A stretch of DNA of 64,000 nt from Symbiodinium natans (lineage: Eukaryota > Sar > Dinophyceae > Suessiales > Symbiodiniaceae). Positions 34,201 to 47,600 of the stretch are shown piece by piece. A program made the translations under genes and the position numbers. Position 1 is the stretch's first letter; the number at the start of each line of letters is the position of its first letter. The stretch is from positions 84,076 to 148,075 of the forward strand of contig CAJNDS010000400.1 of NCBI GenBank assembly GCA_905221605.1, written 5' to 3'. Under the pieces are notes generated by a model, which saw nothing but the letters and a program-made list of their open reading frames with translations, did no database searches and had not been told where the DNA came from.

Positions 34201-37200
34201 TCTTTATAGATTTCATCATTTACAACATATTTAAATATTACTTTACACGAGTGGTCTCTATACAGTTCGAGGTTATCAATTGTAAATATACACTCACCTA
34301 ATGAGAATTTAGGATGAACATGTATAGGTTTAGGATTTTTTATTTTAGCAGAAGGAGTTATTAAAGGTTCTGTGTTTGTTTGGCGGGTTGATGTTGAACT
34401 TCCCATGATTAACGGTTTAACATAACACACCTTTAAACGTGTATTTACCATGGTTTGGATCACAGAGTGTATTTATCATGGTTTGGATCACGGAGTGTAT
34501 TTATCATGGTTTGAATGGCGAAAGAACGTAACACAAAACGGCTTAAAGGGATGAGACCTTAGTATATTAGTGATGAATTACTCTGATTTAAAAACTTATA
34601 CCAGAACTCAGGCTAAGTATATTAGAAAAATATTTCAAATAAGGACAGTCCAAGACGAATACAAAGGTAAGATACGTGAGCTTACTGAATTAAAACAAAC
34701 CTACAAAAATGAATTCGATGAAGATGATTTTAAAAATATTGAGGAGGATATACAAAAGCTAAACAACGATATAAATAATGCTGAGAAGTCTATCAACAAA
34801 TGGATTGAAATGATTGAACACATTGAAATTCTTTGTAATACATATGGTGGTTCAGGGAAAACCGAGTATTTAAAACAAAAACCAGAAGGAGCTAACGAAT
34901 GGAAAAAGATGACGGTGAAAGACTTTGAAAACAGATATGGTTGTAATCTTGAAAATTTAGGCGAAACGGATGAGTCTGAAAGGGAAAGCACCACAAGCAC
35001 CAAAAGAAAACAGAAGAAGGGAAGATAATAGGAAGGTAGATATATTCATAAAATGTAGTTTAATATTATAATAATATAATATTAAATTTCATTAAAACAA
35101 CCTTGCCCCAAGATCAGCTTATTGTTATTCTTGGGTTTTACGGGTTAGGGTTTTGGGTTAAGGAATAACGGGGATTTATGGGGGAAGGTGTTTTTTCTTG
35201 GGTTTAGGCTTGGGATTTTGAGAATATGGTTTTACGGGGATTTTTTGGCTTGGGATTTTACGGGTTGATATTTGGCATATGGGTATAACGGGGTTTTGGG
35301 AATATGGTTTCGGGATTTTTTGGGCTAAGATTTTGGGCTAAGGATTTCGGGAATATGGTTTCGGGATTTTTTGGGCTAAGATTTTGGGCTAAGGATTTCG
35401 CGAATATGGTTTCGGGATTTTTTGGCTTGATATTTGGCGGGCTGGTGTGCCGACGGGTTACAAAGTGGACTGGGGCGAGGTGTCGGCTATCTAGGGGGGG
35501 GGGTGGGAGGGGAGGGGGGGGGGGTAGGGGTGGGTGGGTGTAAACCGCCGATGGTCCGTGAGTTTATGCCGTATGGGTGGCCTGGCCCTCCATGGAAAAG
35601 CTGCCCGGGTACCCCCCCCTACCCCCCCCCCCCCCCCCCCCCCCCCCGCGTTTTGGGGGGGTAAGGAGGGAAAGAGGGAGGTTTTCACCTCCTTTTCCCA
35701 TCCAACACGCCGCCAGGGTCGGCGGACCCTAAACCCTAAACCCTAAACCCTAAACCCTAAACCCTAAACCCTAAACCCTAAACCCTAAACCCTAAACCCT
35801 AAACCCTAAACCCTAAACCCTAAACCCTAAACCCTAAACCCTAAACCCTAAACCCTAAACCCTAAACCCTAAACCCTAAACCCTAAACCCTAAACCCTAA
35901 ACCCTAAACCCCAAACCCTAAACCCTGGACCCTACACAGAGGACCCGCGCCGGGTGTTCCCGGAGTTGTCCCCGGAGCCAGTGGCTGCGGCCTCCTTGGG
36001 CCAGGCGGGCGCTTTAGGGTCTTAGGGTCTGTTTAGGGTTTAGGGTTTCGGGTTTAGGGTACAGTCTTTTTTAGGGCTTCAGGGCTTTAGGGTCTTAGGG
36101 TCTTTTTCGGGTTGCGGGGTTTTAGGGTTTATGTGAGGGCTTTAGGGTTTTAGGCTTTTTCTAAGGGTTGTAGCGTTGTTCTTTAAGGTTTTTAGTTTCT
36201 TCCCAAATACTGTTAAACCCCCTAAACCCCCTAAACCCCCTAAACCCCCTAAACCCCCTAAACCCCCTAAACCCCCTAAACCCCCTAAACCCCCTAAACC
36301 CCCTAAACCCCCTAAACCCCTAAACCCCCTAAACCCCTAAACCCCCTAAAACCCCTAAACCCCCTAAACCCCTAAAACCCCCTAAACCCCCTAAACCCCC
36401 TAAGCCCCCTAAACCCCCTAAACCCCCTAAACCCCCTAAACCCCCTAAACCCCCTAAACCCCCTAAAAACCCCCTAAACCCCCTAAACCCCCTAAACCCC
36501 CTAAACCCCCTAAACTCCCTAAACCCCCTAAACCCCCTAAACCCCCTAAACCCCCTAAACCCTAACCTTAGAGCACGACATTAGGACATCAACGGCCCTG
36601 CCCCGGTGTGGGGGGGCGAAAACTGTAAAAACGCCATAAGGGATTATATAAGGGTAACTATATATACCCTTTAAGGGATTATATAGGGTACCTACATATA
36701 TATATATATCTTTTTAATATCCTTTAAGGGATTATATATAAGGGCCTTATGTAAACTTTTTAAGGGCCTGAAACACTCGGAAAAAGAAGTTGAGTCTACC
36801 GTAAGCTAAGCCCGTAAACTAAACCCCTACACCCTCTAGAGCCCTACACCCCTCAAACCCTCAAACCCTTCAACCCTTAAGCCCTACACCCCTAGAACCC
36901 TCAAAACCCCTCAAAACCCCTCAAAACCCCTCAAACCCTCAAACCCTTCATCTAATGCTTCGGGGCCTCGCGAGGTCTACCGCGGCCGCCTCCGGAATGG
37001 CGCGGAGGTTGCCGTGAAGGCCAGGTTTTGGGGTTTAGGGGTTTTAGGGTTTAGGGTTTAGGGTTTAGGGAGTTCAGGGTTCTAGGGTAGACCAGGGTGA
37101 ATTTTTGGGGTTTCGGGTTGAGGGTTAAGGGTTTAGGGTTTAGGATTGCGGACCCGGAACGACGCCGTTATGGGTGGTCTTAGTTAGGATGCCCTGTGCA

Positions 37201-40200
37201 TGAGGCTTTAGGTTTCAGAGCCCCTCAAGATGCTTCCCTCAGCCCTTGAACCATAAATCTGAAGCCGAAACACCCCTAACCCTGAAACCCTAAACCCTAA
37301 ACCCTAAACCCTAAACCCTAAACCCTAAACCCTAAACCCTAAACCCTAAACCCTAAACCCTAAACCCTAAACCCTAAACCCTAACCCTGAAACCCAAAAA
37401 CGCCCCCAACACCCAAACAACAAGCCCAGCAAAAGCAACCCCAAAGCCTCCACAACAAACCTTGAACAAGCCCAAGACTCCACAAACCCTAAACCCTAAA
37501 CCCTAAACCCTAAACCCTAAACCCTAAACCCTAAACCCTAAACCCTAAACCCTAAACCCTAAACCCTAAACCCTAAACCCTAAACCCTAAACCCTAAACA
37601 ATGAACCCCGAACCTCAGAGCTGCTGGCGGAGGTACAGCGTCCGGGTCTGAAGGCGCGAGGTCCTCTTTGTGGCTCCTTGTGGCTCTCAGGGTTTAGGGT
37701 TTAGGGTTTAGGGTTTAGGGTTTAGGGTTTAGGGTTTAGGGTTTGGAGGGTTTAGGGTTTAGGGGTGTGGGAGGGGAGGGCTTCTCTGGCTCAGCCCCCA
37801 ATCCCTGGTACAGGACGTCCTGGTCCTGGATATGTACATCTTCCGGACGCCGGGCCCTTGCATCTGGTGGCAGTCGGGTGTTCACCTGCAAGGTTATCGA
37901 TTTGAAGGGCGCAGGCTTTAGATGTTAGGGCCGGGTTCAAAAGCTTTAAGGGCTTACAACCCTAGAAACTTATCTACAGCCCTACAAAATGAAACTCTCC
38001 CAGAGGTAGGGTTGCAACCCTCAAACAATAGCAGGTGAGGCACCAGGCACAGGCCGAGGCTTCGGTTCATTCTCCGCACCCCGCTTTTGAGAAGGCTGGC
38101 GCAGCTGCTGAACGGCTGGGCGCAGGCGATGCTGGGACTGCATTTTGTGCTGCGAGGCCTCCGAAACCCTAAACCCTGAACCCTACACCCCAAAACCTAA
38201 GCACCTAAAAATGAAAACCCACCTCTTTCCTGGGTCAGAGAAAGGCAGAACCCTAAATCTCGTCGAACCTTTCGGGTCCCCAGCCCTTGCGGCTTCCGTT
38301 CAACCTGAGCCCGAAACTCGAATGAGCCCCGAAATGCGCCGTCCCTCAACTCCGGAAGCTCTAAACCCTAAACCCCACACAAGAAAACCTTAAGCCCTAA
38401 ACCCTAAACCCTACAGCCTGAGCCCTAAACCCTAAACCCTAAACCCTAAACCCTAAACCCTAAACCCTAAACCCTAAACTCCTAAACCTAACCGTAACCT
38501 AACCCCAAAACCCCCAAAAGCCCGACTGAGCTCAGGAATCTCGGCTGCAACGTGACGCTGGTGGTGGACGAGTTTGCAAAGAAACTCTGGGAGGCCTCTT
38601 GGGTTTAGGGTTTAGGGTTTAGGGTTTAGGGTTTAGGGTTTAGGGTTTTAGGGTTTAGGGTTTAGGGTTAAGGGTTTTAGGGTTTAAGGTTTCGGGTAAG
38701 AGTAGATGGGCTAGATAAGGCTAGATAAGGGTAGATAAGGGTAGAGGGTTGAGGGTAGAGGGGTGTCAGGCTAAGCTAGATCGGGTAGACTAGGGTACAG
38801 GCAGGGTTTAGGGTTTAGATCGGGTTCAGTATTTTTGGGTGTAGGGTTCTTGGGTTTAAGGTTTAGGGACCTCCTCTGGCCGTAAAGGCCATCGTGGAGG
38901 GTCGATAGCTGTTTGTGCAGTGAGCCCTGAACCCCAAAGTCCCTCTGGACCTTGGGATGTGCCCCCTTCTCCGAACAGTCCTTTAAACCCCAAACGCTAA
39001 ACCCTAAACCCGAAACCCGAAACCCTAGACCCTAAACCCTAGACCCTAAACCCTAAACCCTAAACCCCAAACCCCAAACCCTAAACCCTCACCTGGCCAC
39101 CGGAGCCGCACCTACTTTTCGATGCTCCGCGCGTCGAGCCCAAGCCTTTCAATCTTACTCCCGGAACCACAAAACCCCCCAAAACCCCTAGAACTTCAGA
39201 CTTTGAACTGGCTTGAGGCCAGCTTAAGGCCAGGCCTTAAACTGGCCTCAAAAACCCCCAATAGCTTGCCGTCATTTGAAGCCGGCTGAAGGCCAGTTTG
39301 AGTGCGTGGGCCTCCCCTGTGCATGTTTCTCTCATGATCACTTCCACAAGAAAGCTGCCTGCGGAGGTCGTGATTCTCAATTTTAGTGCTTGTCTGTGGG
39401 CCCGCCCAAAAATAAAAGAATTCGCTGCCCCAAAAACCGTCAAACGGCCCAAATTTTGGGGTCGCGGTTTTACAACCCCCCAATCTAGTCGCAAGTTGTA
39501 TTACGGGATTGTGTTCCCCTTATACCCGCAGTCCTAAACAGGGATTGTCATAGGGGGGGGTACTATAACCCCTAGTAAGGACTGGTGGTATCAGGGGGAC
39601 ACATCCCCACTCTGAACCCTCAACCCACTCTGAGCCTGAAAGTCCCTAAGCCCTTCGACTTTGAACCGCAAAGCCCTTCAACCCTCAGACTGCGGACCTC
39701 AGGTTTAGGGTTTAGGGTTTAGGGTTTAGGGTTTAGGGTTTAGGCCCACAGCCCACACTCCAGGAAGCGGACTACGCCCACGAGGCGAGGAACGCCGAGA
39801 TGTTCCGGAAGAACTTCCAGGAGCGAACCCTGCTTTGGCGGCTGTGGGGCTTGCGGTGTTTTCGAGGCTTCGATCTTTTTTCAAAGGGCATAGGTATATA
39901 AAACCGAAGGGGCACTGGGCGGAAGGTCGGTCCTTTAGATCCTTTGCTGCCTGGGTCCTTTGTTAGGTTACCATGAGGTGCTGGGGTACTACCATGCAGG
40001 CCTACGAGGGTAACTGCATTCAAGCTCCTTCTCAGAAAGTACTGGGGTTACTCGCCGCACAAACCCGAGTCAGGGTAACTTCATCCAAGTTGCCCTAAAC
40101 CCTGCCCCAAGCCCTAAGCCCTAAACCCTTTTTCCTTGCTCAACAAGAATCAGGGTTCCGGGTTTAGGTGGTTCGGCTCGAGGTTCTTCGTCTTCCCCCT

Positions 40201-43200
40201 GTGTGCCGGCCTCCACTCCTTGGCAACCCCAAAACAAAACCCTGAACCCTGAGCCCTAAAAACCTTAAAACCTTGGGTCACTAGAACCCCAAAGCCCTAA
40301 ACCCCCTAGAGCCCTAAAAACCCCTAAAGCCCTAAACCCCCCCAACGCCCTAAAACCCCAAAAACCCCGACACCCATGTGGAGCGATCCCCACACTCCTC
40401 TGTTCCCCCTGATGAGGCGGACGATTCTGTGAAGATACCGAAGGTGCCGCAGGGTTCCATGTGTGACGCGGGAAGATGTCAGAGTATGGCAGCTGGAAGT
40501 TCCTTAAAACGAGAGCCCAGGCTACAGCTAGTGATGCTGAGTTTCGGCGTCGCTTACCCCTTTGCTGTAGGGCACGGAGAAAGGTGTTGGTGTTCTGGAA
40601 AGAACGCCCTCCCAAACAAAGTGTTGAGCATTTCCCCAAATAGGGGTCCAAATGGTATACCACTTATTATAGGAACCCCCTAAAAGGGTACCCCTGTTTA
40701 TTTCGGGTTGTTTGAGAGGCCCGCGCAGGCGGCTTGCCGTACCTTTGCAGGATGTAGGGAGGGTTTAGGGTTTAGGGTTTAGGATCCCGAAAATAGACCC
40801 AACATAGTAGGATCCCCTGAATGAGGTACCCCCAATTTCGGACACCACCAAAACTCCCTAAACCCCATGAAGCCGAAATCAAATTCCCTTGCCCTAACCC
40901 CTCCCTTGGGCCCGACTTTTTCCGACTGCTTTGTGGTGGTTAGCCCCTAGAAGGTACAACGCTCGTAAACTGTAGGTGAAGCAGGCCTGAGCCCTCAAAG
41001 TTGTGCCGAGCAGCGCCTTATCAAAATGCCATCTACTGCGCCTGCAAACCCTAAACTTTAGACGCCTAAAGCCTAAACCCAACCCTAAAACCCTAAAGAC
41101 CCATAAGCCGCTAAACCCTAAAGAAACCCTAGAGCCCTGAAGCCTCAATCCTCAACCCAACAGCTTCGCCGAGCACGCCAGGTCTTCATGCAGTACGTCC
41201 GGCGGAAGGTTCGCCATTGGGAAGTCTTGCGGGACCCTAAACCCTTCAGCCCCTAAGCCCTAAACCCCCTAATCCCCTAGACCCCTAAGCCCCCTAAGCC
41301 CAAACCCCTAAACCCCCTAAACCCCTAGACCCCTAAGCCACCGGGCCTTCAAACCCCTAAACTTGGGATGCTCCCCCTTCTATCAGTCCTTCATTGGGAT
41401 TCTAGTGCCCCTAGTAGAATCCTTTTTAAGGACTGTTAGTAGAAGGGGGAACATCCCTAAATCCTAAACCCTAAACCCTAAACCCCGAAACCCCCAAGAC
41501 CGAAGAAAAGGGCCGCATCGGAGCTGCTGCCCAGGTCATCACCATGGAGTCGGCGTCCCAAGGGTTTAGGGTTTAGGGTTTCGGGTTTAGGGTTTCGGGT
41601 TTCGGGTTTAAGGTTTATGAGGTGTTTCGAAGAAAGTTTCGAAGAGTATCGCGGAAAGTTTCGTGGAGCTTCGCGGACATTCTATACAACTTTTGTGAAA
41701 ACATTCAAGTTGCAGGTGCTTTGGACTTTCTTTGGTTTAGGGCTTTGGGCGTCGGGCTTAGGGTTTAGGGGTTTGGGGATTAGGGTTTGGGGATTAGGGT
41801 TTAGGGTTTAGGGTTCAGGGTTTAGGGTTTAGGTCGGCAGTTCGGGCCTTCGGGGTTGAGAGGTGTCGGGGTTAGTGGTTTAGGCTTGCGCTTCAGAGGG
41901 GCTTTGAGAGGGCTCTTTGTTGGGATTTTTTTTTTGGGTTTAGGGTTTAGGGTTTTAGGGTTTAGGGTTTAGGGTTTAGGGGGGGGGGGGGTGTTCTTGG
42001 GGGGATTGGGTGTTTAGGGTATGTTCCTTGTACTGTAGTTTGGGGCGCCAACATGTTGGCCAGAGTTTCTCGTAGCCTTGTAAAGCCCGAGCCTTAAGAT
42101 GCTGAGTGCCAGTTAGCCCTACCATGTACCCTTTTTCCTTAATCAACATGCCTAGGCCCTAAGCCCCTAAACCCCAAAACCCCCCTGAACCCAAAAATCC
42201 TACCTAAGCCCCAAGCCCCAAACTCAAAATCCCTAAGCCCCCTACTAGGATCCCTAAACCCCCCAAGCCGCCCAACCCCCCGAAACCCTAAAAACCTAAA
42301 ACCCCTAAACCCGAAGGCCTAAACCTTTAGAGGATCCTAAAAAAGCCCTAAACCCGAAACATCCCTAAACCCTAAATCCCATGTAAGTAACCCTAAACCC
42401 TGAACCCTAAACCCTAAACCCTAAACTCCGCGGCATCCCCTAAGACCCTGAGGTGGATCGATGGCATCAAGAGCACCGACCTGAGGGAGCTCAGGCCTGC
42501 AAACTTTGGGAGTGAAGGGGGGGGGTTTAGGGGGTTTAGGGGATTTTAAAGGTTTAGGGGTTTTTGGGGGTTTTAGGGCTTTAAGGGTGTTGTTTGTTTT
42601 TTTTTTTTTTTGTGGGGGGGTTGGGTTAGGGGTTTCGGGGTTTTAGGGAGGTTAGGGTTTAGGGTGAGGGGTGAGGGGTGGTGGGGTTTTAGGGGTTTCA
42701 GGGGTTTCAGGTTAGGTGTTTTAGGTGTTTTACGGGTTTTTGGGGTTTAGGGGTTTTAGGGGATTTAGGGGATTTCGGGGTTTAAGAATTTAGGGTTGGG
42801 TTAGGGTTCAGGGGGCTTTCGGGGCTGTAGGGGCTTAGTAGGGTTTAGGGCATTTTTGGTGAAGGGCTTGGGGTTTAACTAGGGTGCACGTAGGGTTGAG
42901 AAAAGTACGGGAGGTTAGGGGGTCAGGGTTTCAGGGTTTCTCTTACCTCTTCAAGAGCACGAGGAGGGTTCAGGGGTTCAGGCTTTAGGTTTTTGTTTGT
43001 CTTCCGTTTGTTGCGAGTTTCGGGTCTCGGGCCCAGCCTAAAGCCAGTTTTTTTGGGTTTACCTCGACGCCGTGTATGCGAGTGCGGCACCAGAGAGTCC
43101 TTTCCCACTTTCCGGTGCTGGCTGCGCATGAGCCAAAGACAGATGGAAGCCGGGGAAGCCTTAAGTAAACATTTGCGGGATCCCCGGCCCGCTTTGGGAG

Positions 43201-44541
43201 TTGGGGTGTGCACATCTTCGTTAAACTCTGTCTGCACCTTTGAGCCCTAGATCAAACTGTATGTCAGCGCCCTCCCCACCCCCCACCCCAAGCTAGATTC
43301 AACCCTGTACCCTGAACCAAAACGCCTTTATATGGCCCCCACCCTCAAAGCAACAGCGGTTGTGCGACCGTAGAGAACTCCTCAAAGAGCCCATAGTCTA
43401 GATCCCCCCACCCGCATGATCCTATTCGGGGTTGGGGTTTTTGTGGCCCTAAGCCCTAAGCCCTACACCCCAAGCCTTTTTATCACCTGCTGTGTCGGCG
43501 CAGGCGTCGGGGCATCGACGTGGATGAATTCATCCGCAACGGTGTGCAGGCCCCCGTGGGGTTTTCAGAGCACCCTGGTTGGGCTTTGGGGGGTTTGGGG
43601 GCTGTGTCTGGGGTTTTCAGGATTGAAGTTTTTTCTTGGGTGTTTGGGATGTGTGTGAGGTGTTTGGGGTGTTGCTTGTTGTCTTTGCCGGGCATTAGGT
43701 TTTTGTTTTCAATCGGTGTGGCTTCCCTTTTTTTTCAAGGTGTGGCCCAGGTCCTCCGGTCCTTTTTTGCTCCCCAAACCCTCTCGTCCGGAGCCCGAGG
43801 AATCAAAGGCCGGGAGGGTTTAGGGTTTGGGGTCGGGAGGGTTTAGGGTTAAGAGCCTAGGATTTAGGGTTTAGTTAGGGTTTAAGTTTTTAGCGTCAGC
43901 CCAAACAAGCATAGACCCTCAACCCGAAGCCCAAACAGCACTGAACCCTCAACCCTTCAGCCTGAACCTTAAAGCTTCAGAGCCCTTATAACAGGAGGCC
44001 TAGTACTTTTTCCCCCCCTTCAAAACTCCTACCTAGGTTCCATGTCACTTAGAAAAGCTATCGAATCTACGTACACGGGCCCCTAAGCCCTAAACCCCAA
44101 ACTCTAAGCCCCACATTGGAACCCTAAAGCCCAAACCCCCATGTTAGAGCCCATATGAGAACCCTCAACCCTAAACCCTAAACCCTAAACCCTAAACCCT
44201 AAACCCTAAACCCTAAACCCTAAACCCTAAACCCTAAACCCTAAACCCTAAACCCTAAACCCTAAACCCTAAACCCTAAACCCTAAACCCTAAACCCTAA
44301 ACCTCAACCCTGAACCCTAAACCTTAAACCCTAAACCCTAAACCCTAAACCCGATACTTCAAACCCTAAACCCTAAGCCCCAAACCCTAAACCCGATACT
44401 TTAAGACCCTATTTCTAGGGGCCCTTCTGTCCCTGGAGGCGGAACCCTAAACCCTAAACCCTGACCCCTAAACCCTAAGCCTAAACCCTAAAGTAAACCC
44501 TAAACCCTAAACCCCAAACCCCAAACCCTAAACCCTAAACC

Positions 44542-44615
<74 letters not shown>

Positions 44616-47600
44616 ACCCTAAACCCTAAACCCTAAACCCTAAACCCTAAACCCTAAACCCTAAACGCTAAACCCTAAACCCTAAACCCTAAACCCATAA
44701 ACCCTAAACCCTAAACCCTAAGCCTTAAACCCCAAGCCCCAACCCTAAACCCTAAACCCTGAACCCTAAACCCTAAACCCTAAACCCTAAACCCATAAAC
44801 CCTAAACCCATAAACCCTAAACCCATAAACCCTAAACCCTAAAACCGCCTCGAGGCAGCGCTGCGCCAACTCTTAGAGTTCGGGCTTTTCCACGGCGACC
44901 CGCACGCCGGCAACATCTTCGCGATGCGCGACGGCAGGAGCGCCCTCGGTTTGGGGCCTTTAGGTTTGGGGTTTAGGGTTTAGGAGTTTAGGGTTTAGGG
45001 GTTTAGGGGTTTGGGGTTTTAGGGTTTAGGGTTTAGGGTTTGGGGGTTTCGGGTTTAGGGGTTTAGGGTTTAGGGGTTAGGGCCCCTGCCTTTGCGACGG
45101 GCGTTCAGGGCTGAGGGTTTATATATGTTCTCTGTACTGCGGCCCCTAAGGTACGTAAAAAGCCACCATATTTCGAGATCTCGCCAAAAACGACATGTAT
45201 ATATAGTCCCTTGAAGCATCATGAGGGGCTGGCTGTGTTGTAGTAGGGAATTCGGTGGTTCGGGGTTTTCGTATCGAATCCCCAGAGAGGGTTGTACAGG
45301 GTTCTGTTACATAAGGTACCGAATGCCCTAATTCCCCTCTATTGGAGCTACTAAAGCCTTTCAGCGGGGGGTGGCCCTGAGTTGACATCAGGACCCTTAT
45401 ATCGCTGTTGCCTTCTTGAAGGTGTCGTGGGCTCCCCCCCCCAGAGTCCCTAGAGTTGAGAAAGTGGGCGGTTCAGGGTTTCAACCCTGAATCCCGTTAT
45501 CCTGAACTCGGAGCAACAAGCCCCAAGCCCTCAGCCCTAGACCCCGAACTGTAAACCCAACTGGGACTGGTCGACCGCCCCCCCCCCCACAGGATTGCCT
45601 ACGTGGACTTTGGGAACGTCGCGGAGATCACGGAGAGCCAGCGTGATGTGGGAAGCCCCAGCTTTGTACTGCGTGGGTTCACGCGCCGGGGGCTTTGTAA
45701 GTCTGACCCCCCCACCCACCAAAACAACAAGCAACGCGTACAAGCAGAGTCACTAATTTGAGTCGCTCCTCCTTATGTCGGTGGGTTGAGATGTTCCTCC
45801 TATACTAACAGTTCGTCAATAGGGATGATAGTACCCCCTATTATCTTTTCTAAGAAGGACTGTCAGTATAAGGGGAACATCCATCCCAGTCCGTGGGCCT
45901 CAGCCCAGCGCGGCCTGCTCTTCGGGGATTGGGGTTTGGGGTGTAGGCCTTCGGGCCGAGGGAGCCGTTTTCCTACCCTGATGCCCTTCTTCGAAGCTTC
46001 CTACTTGAAGGTTCATGGGTAGCTGCAAGTAGAGCTCTAGGCGCCCGAGACGAGGTTGCAACCCTGAACCCAAGGCCCCCAACTCCCGTAAGGTTAGAAC
46101 AAGTTGTAGTTCTAGCTCTGCTTAGAAAATCCGGAACTTGATGCCCGAAGACCCTAAGAGCCCGAACAACCTCGAAAAGCCCCCAGACCCTGCAGGTTAG
46201 GCGCAGGGCGTGGGGTTCCGAGAAATTTGGCGGCTTGAGGGCTTGGGGTTCAGGGTTTATCTGAGAGTAGTTCTATGGGCCCACAATGTGGTCCCTGACC
46301 TCCTTTAATTCGTATAGGGTATATAAGGGGTATATAAGGGGGTAGTTCCTCAGGGAGCAGGTAACTACCCTTAGAGAATTACTAGGGCTGCTCCCTAGAC
46401 CCTAGACCAGGTACCACCTCTGATGTAGTTGCCCCACTGCTAAGTTTGCTTCTCGGTGCCCAGGACGCCTAAACCTGAAGCCCCAACGCCGTGAAGCCTC
46501 CAAGAGCCCCTAAAGCCTCTAAGAGCCCCAAGAACCCCAAGAACCCTAAACCCCCTAAACCCTAAACCCTAAACCCTAAACGCCAAACCCCAAGAACCGC
46601 AAGACTGACGACTTTAAAGCCCCAAGGCGCAAGGAAGCCCCGCAAGCCCTCGCTAGCGAGGTGCTCATCGGTGCCATCACCCACGTCTCGAACTCGGACT
46701 ACGAGGAGACCCCTAAAAACCCTGGGTTTAGGGTTGAGGGTTTAGGGCTGAGGGTTAGGTTACCAAGCCTAGTACAAACCCTAAACTCCAAGCCCTAAAA
46801 TCCAAACCCTCAACCCTGAACCCTTTGGTCAGATTGGGGAGGCAGAGGCAGGCGTTAAGTTTGGCAAAGGGAAGTGGCATTGTGAAGCAGAGATGGTGGA
46901 GGACCTAGGACAGGAGAGAGGTCCCCATCATGACCTGCCTTCTTCAGCGCAACATCTTTGAAAGGGTTTGAAGCAGGAAATAGGATTCGGCTGGAGGAGA
47001 GGGGAGAGAAACTAACCCTAAACCCTGAACCCTGAACCCTGAACCCTAAACCCTAAACCCTAAAGCCTTCGGGACGGCGAGTCCCCTTGACTAACAGGGG
47101 GCGGCCTCTGGCCTGCGTGCTTGAAACCGGTGAGCGGTTCCAGTTTAAAACAAAAGCACAACTCCCCAAAAGCACTGGCAAACCCTGGAAATCCCTAAAA
47201 GCCCTTAAAAAGGCCCCCCAAAAAAACAAAACCTTAATAAACACCTATAACCCCTCTCGGGTTTAGGGTTTTCGGGCTTTCGGTGTGTAGGGTTCCTCGA
47301 CACTTCGGGTTTTAGTTTCCTTTTTCTGGGGCCTTCAGGATTCTGTTAGGTTTTCAGGCCAGGAATTCAGGGTTTTTAAGGGCCTTTCGGGTTTCAGGAT
47401 GCCAGGATCTGGGGCTGCTGGGGCTGCTGGGGCTCGTGTCGCAGCTCAGGGTGTTTGAGGGGTCGTTTCATGCAAGCTTCCCATGGAGGTCAACCCTCAA
47501 GCCCCTGCAGCCTACAAACCTAAGACATCCAGAAGCCCCCTTAAAACCCCCGAAAAAACGCCCCTAAAAGCCCCCTAAAAACCCCTAGCAGCCATAAATG

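Larger units (their letters stand above)
15858..35492. mobile_element. integrated Polinton-like virus (PLV), 19.6 kb
   Basis: AT-rich block in GC-rich host DNA, bounded by imperfect inverted repeats (15858-16246 and 35102-35492) that begin 5'-AG and end CT-3', as Polintons do. It encodes the Polinton/PLV core set: rve integrase, protein-primed-type DNA polymerase joined to an SF1 helicase, FtsK/HerA-type packaging ATPase, double-jelly-roll major capsid protein and penton. It also carries a fibre, two GIY-YIG nucleases, a serine hydrolase and small unknown genes, arranged in minus/plus/minus/plus blocks. The capsid genes are open; the polymerase is interrupted twice, so this copy is probably defective. 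It occupies most of ABC1K intron 6. Large numbers of integrated PLVs are known from unicellular eukaryote genomes. Confidence 0.93.

Noticed and set aside
34573-35028. P-loop ATPase from GGSGKT
   Set aside because: The motif sits between a coiled coil and a disordered tail with no Walker B or beta-strand context.
35304-35746. Protein-coding frames across the right viral end and poly-G/C tracts
   Set aside because: They read repeated inverted-repeat units and homopolymers; translations are repetitive and glycine/proline-rich.
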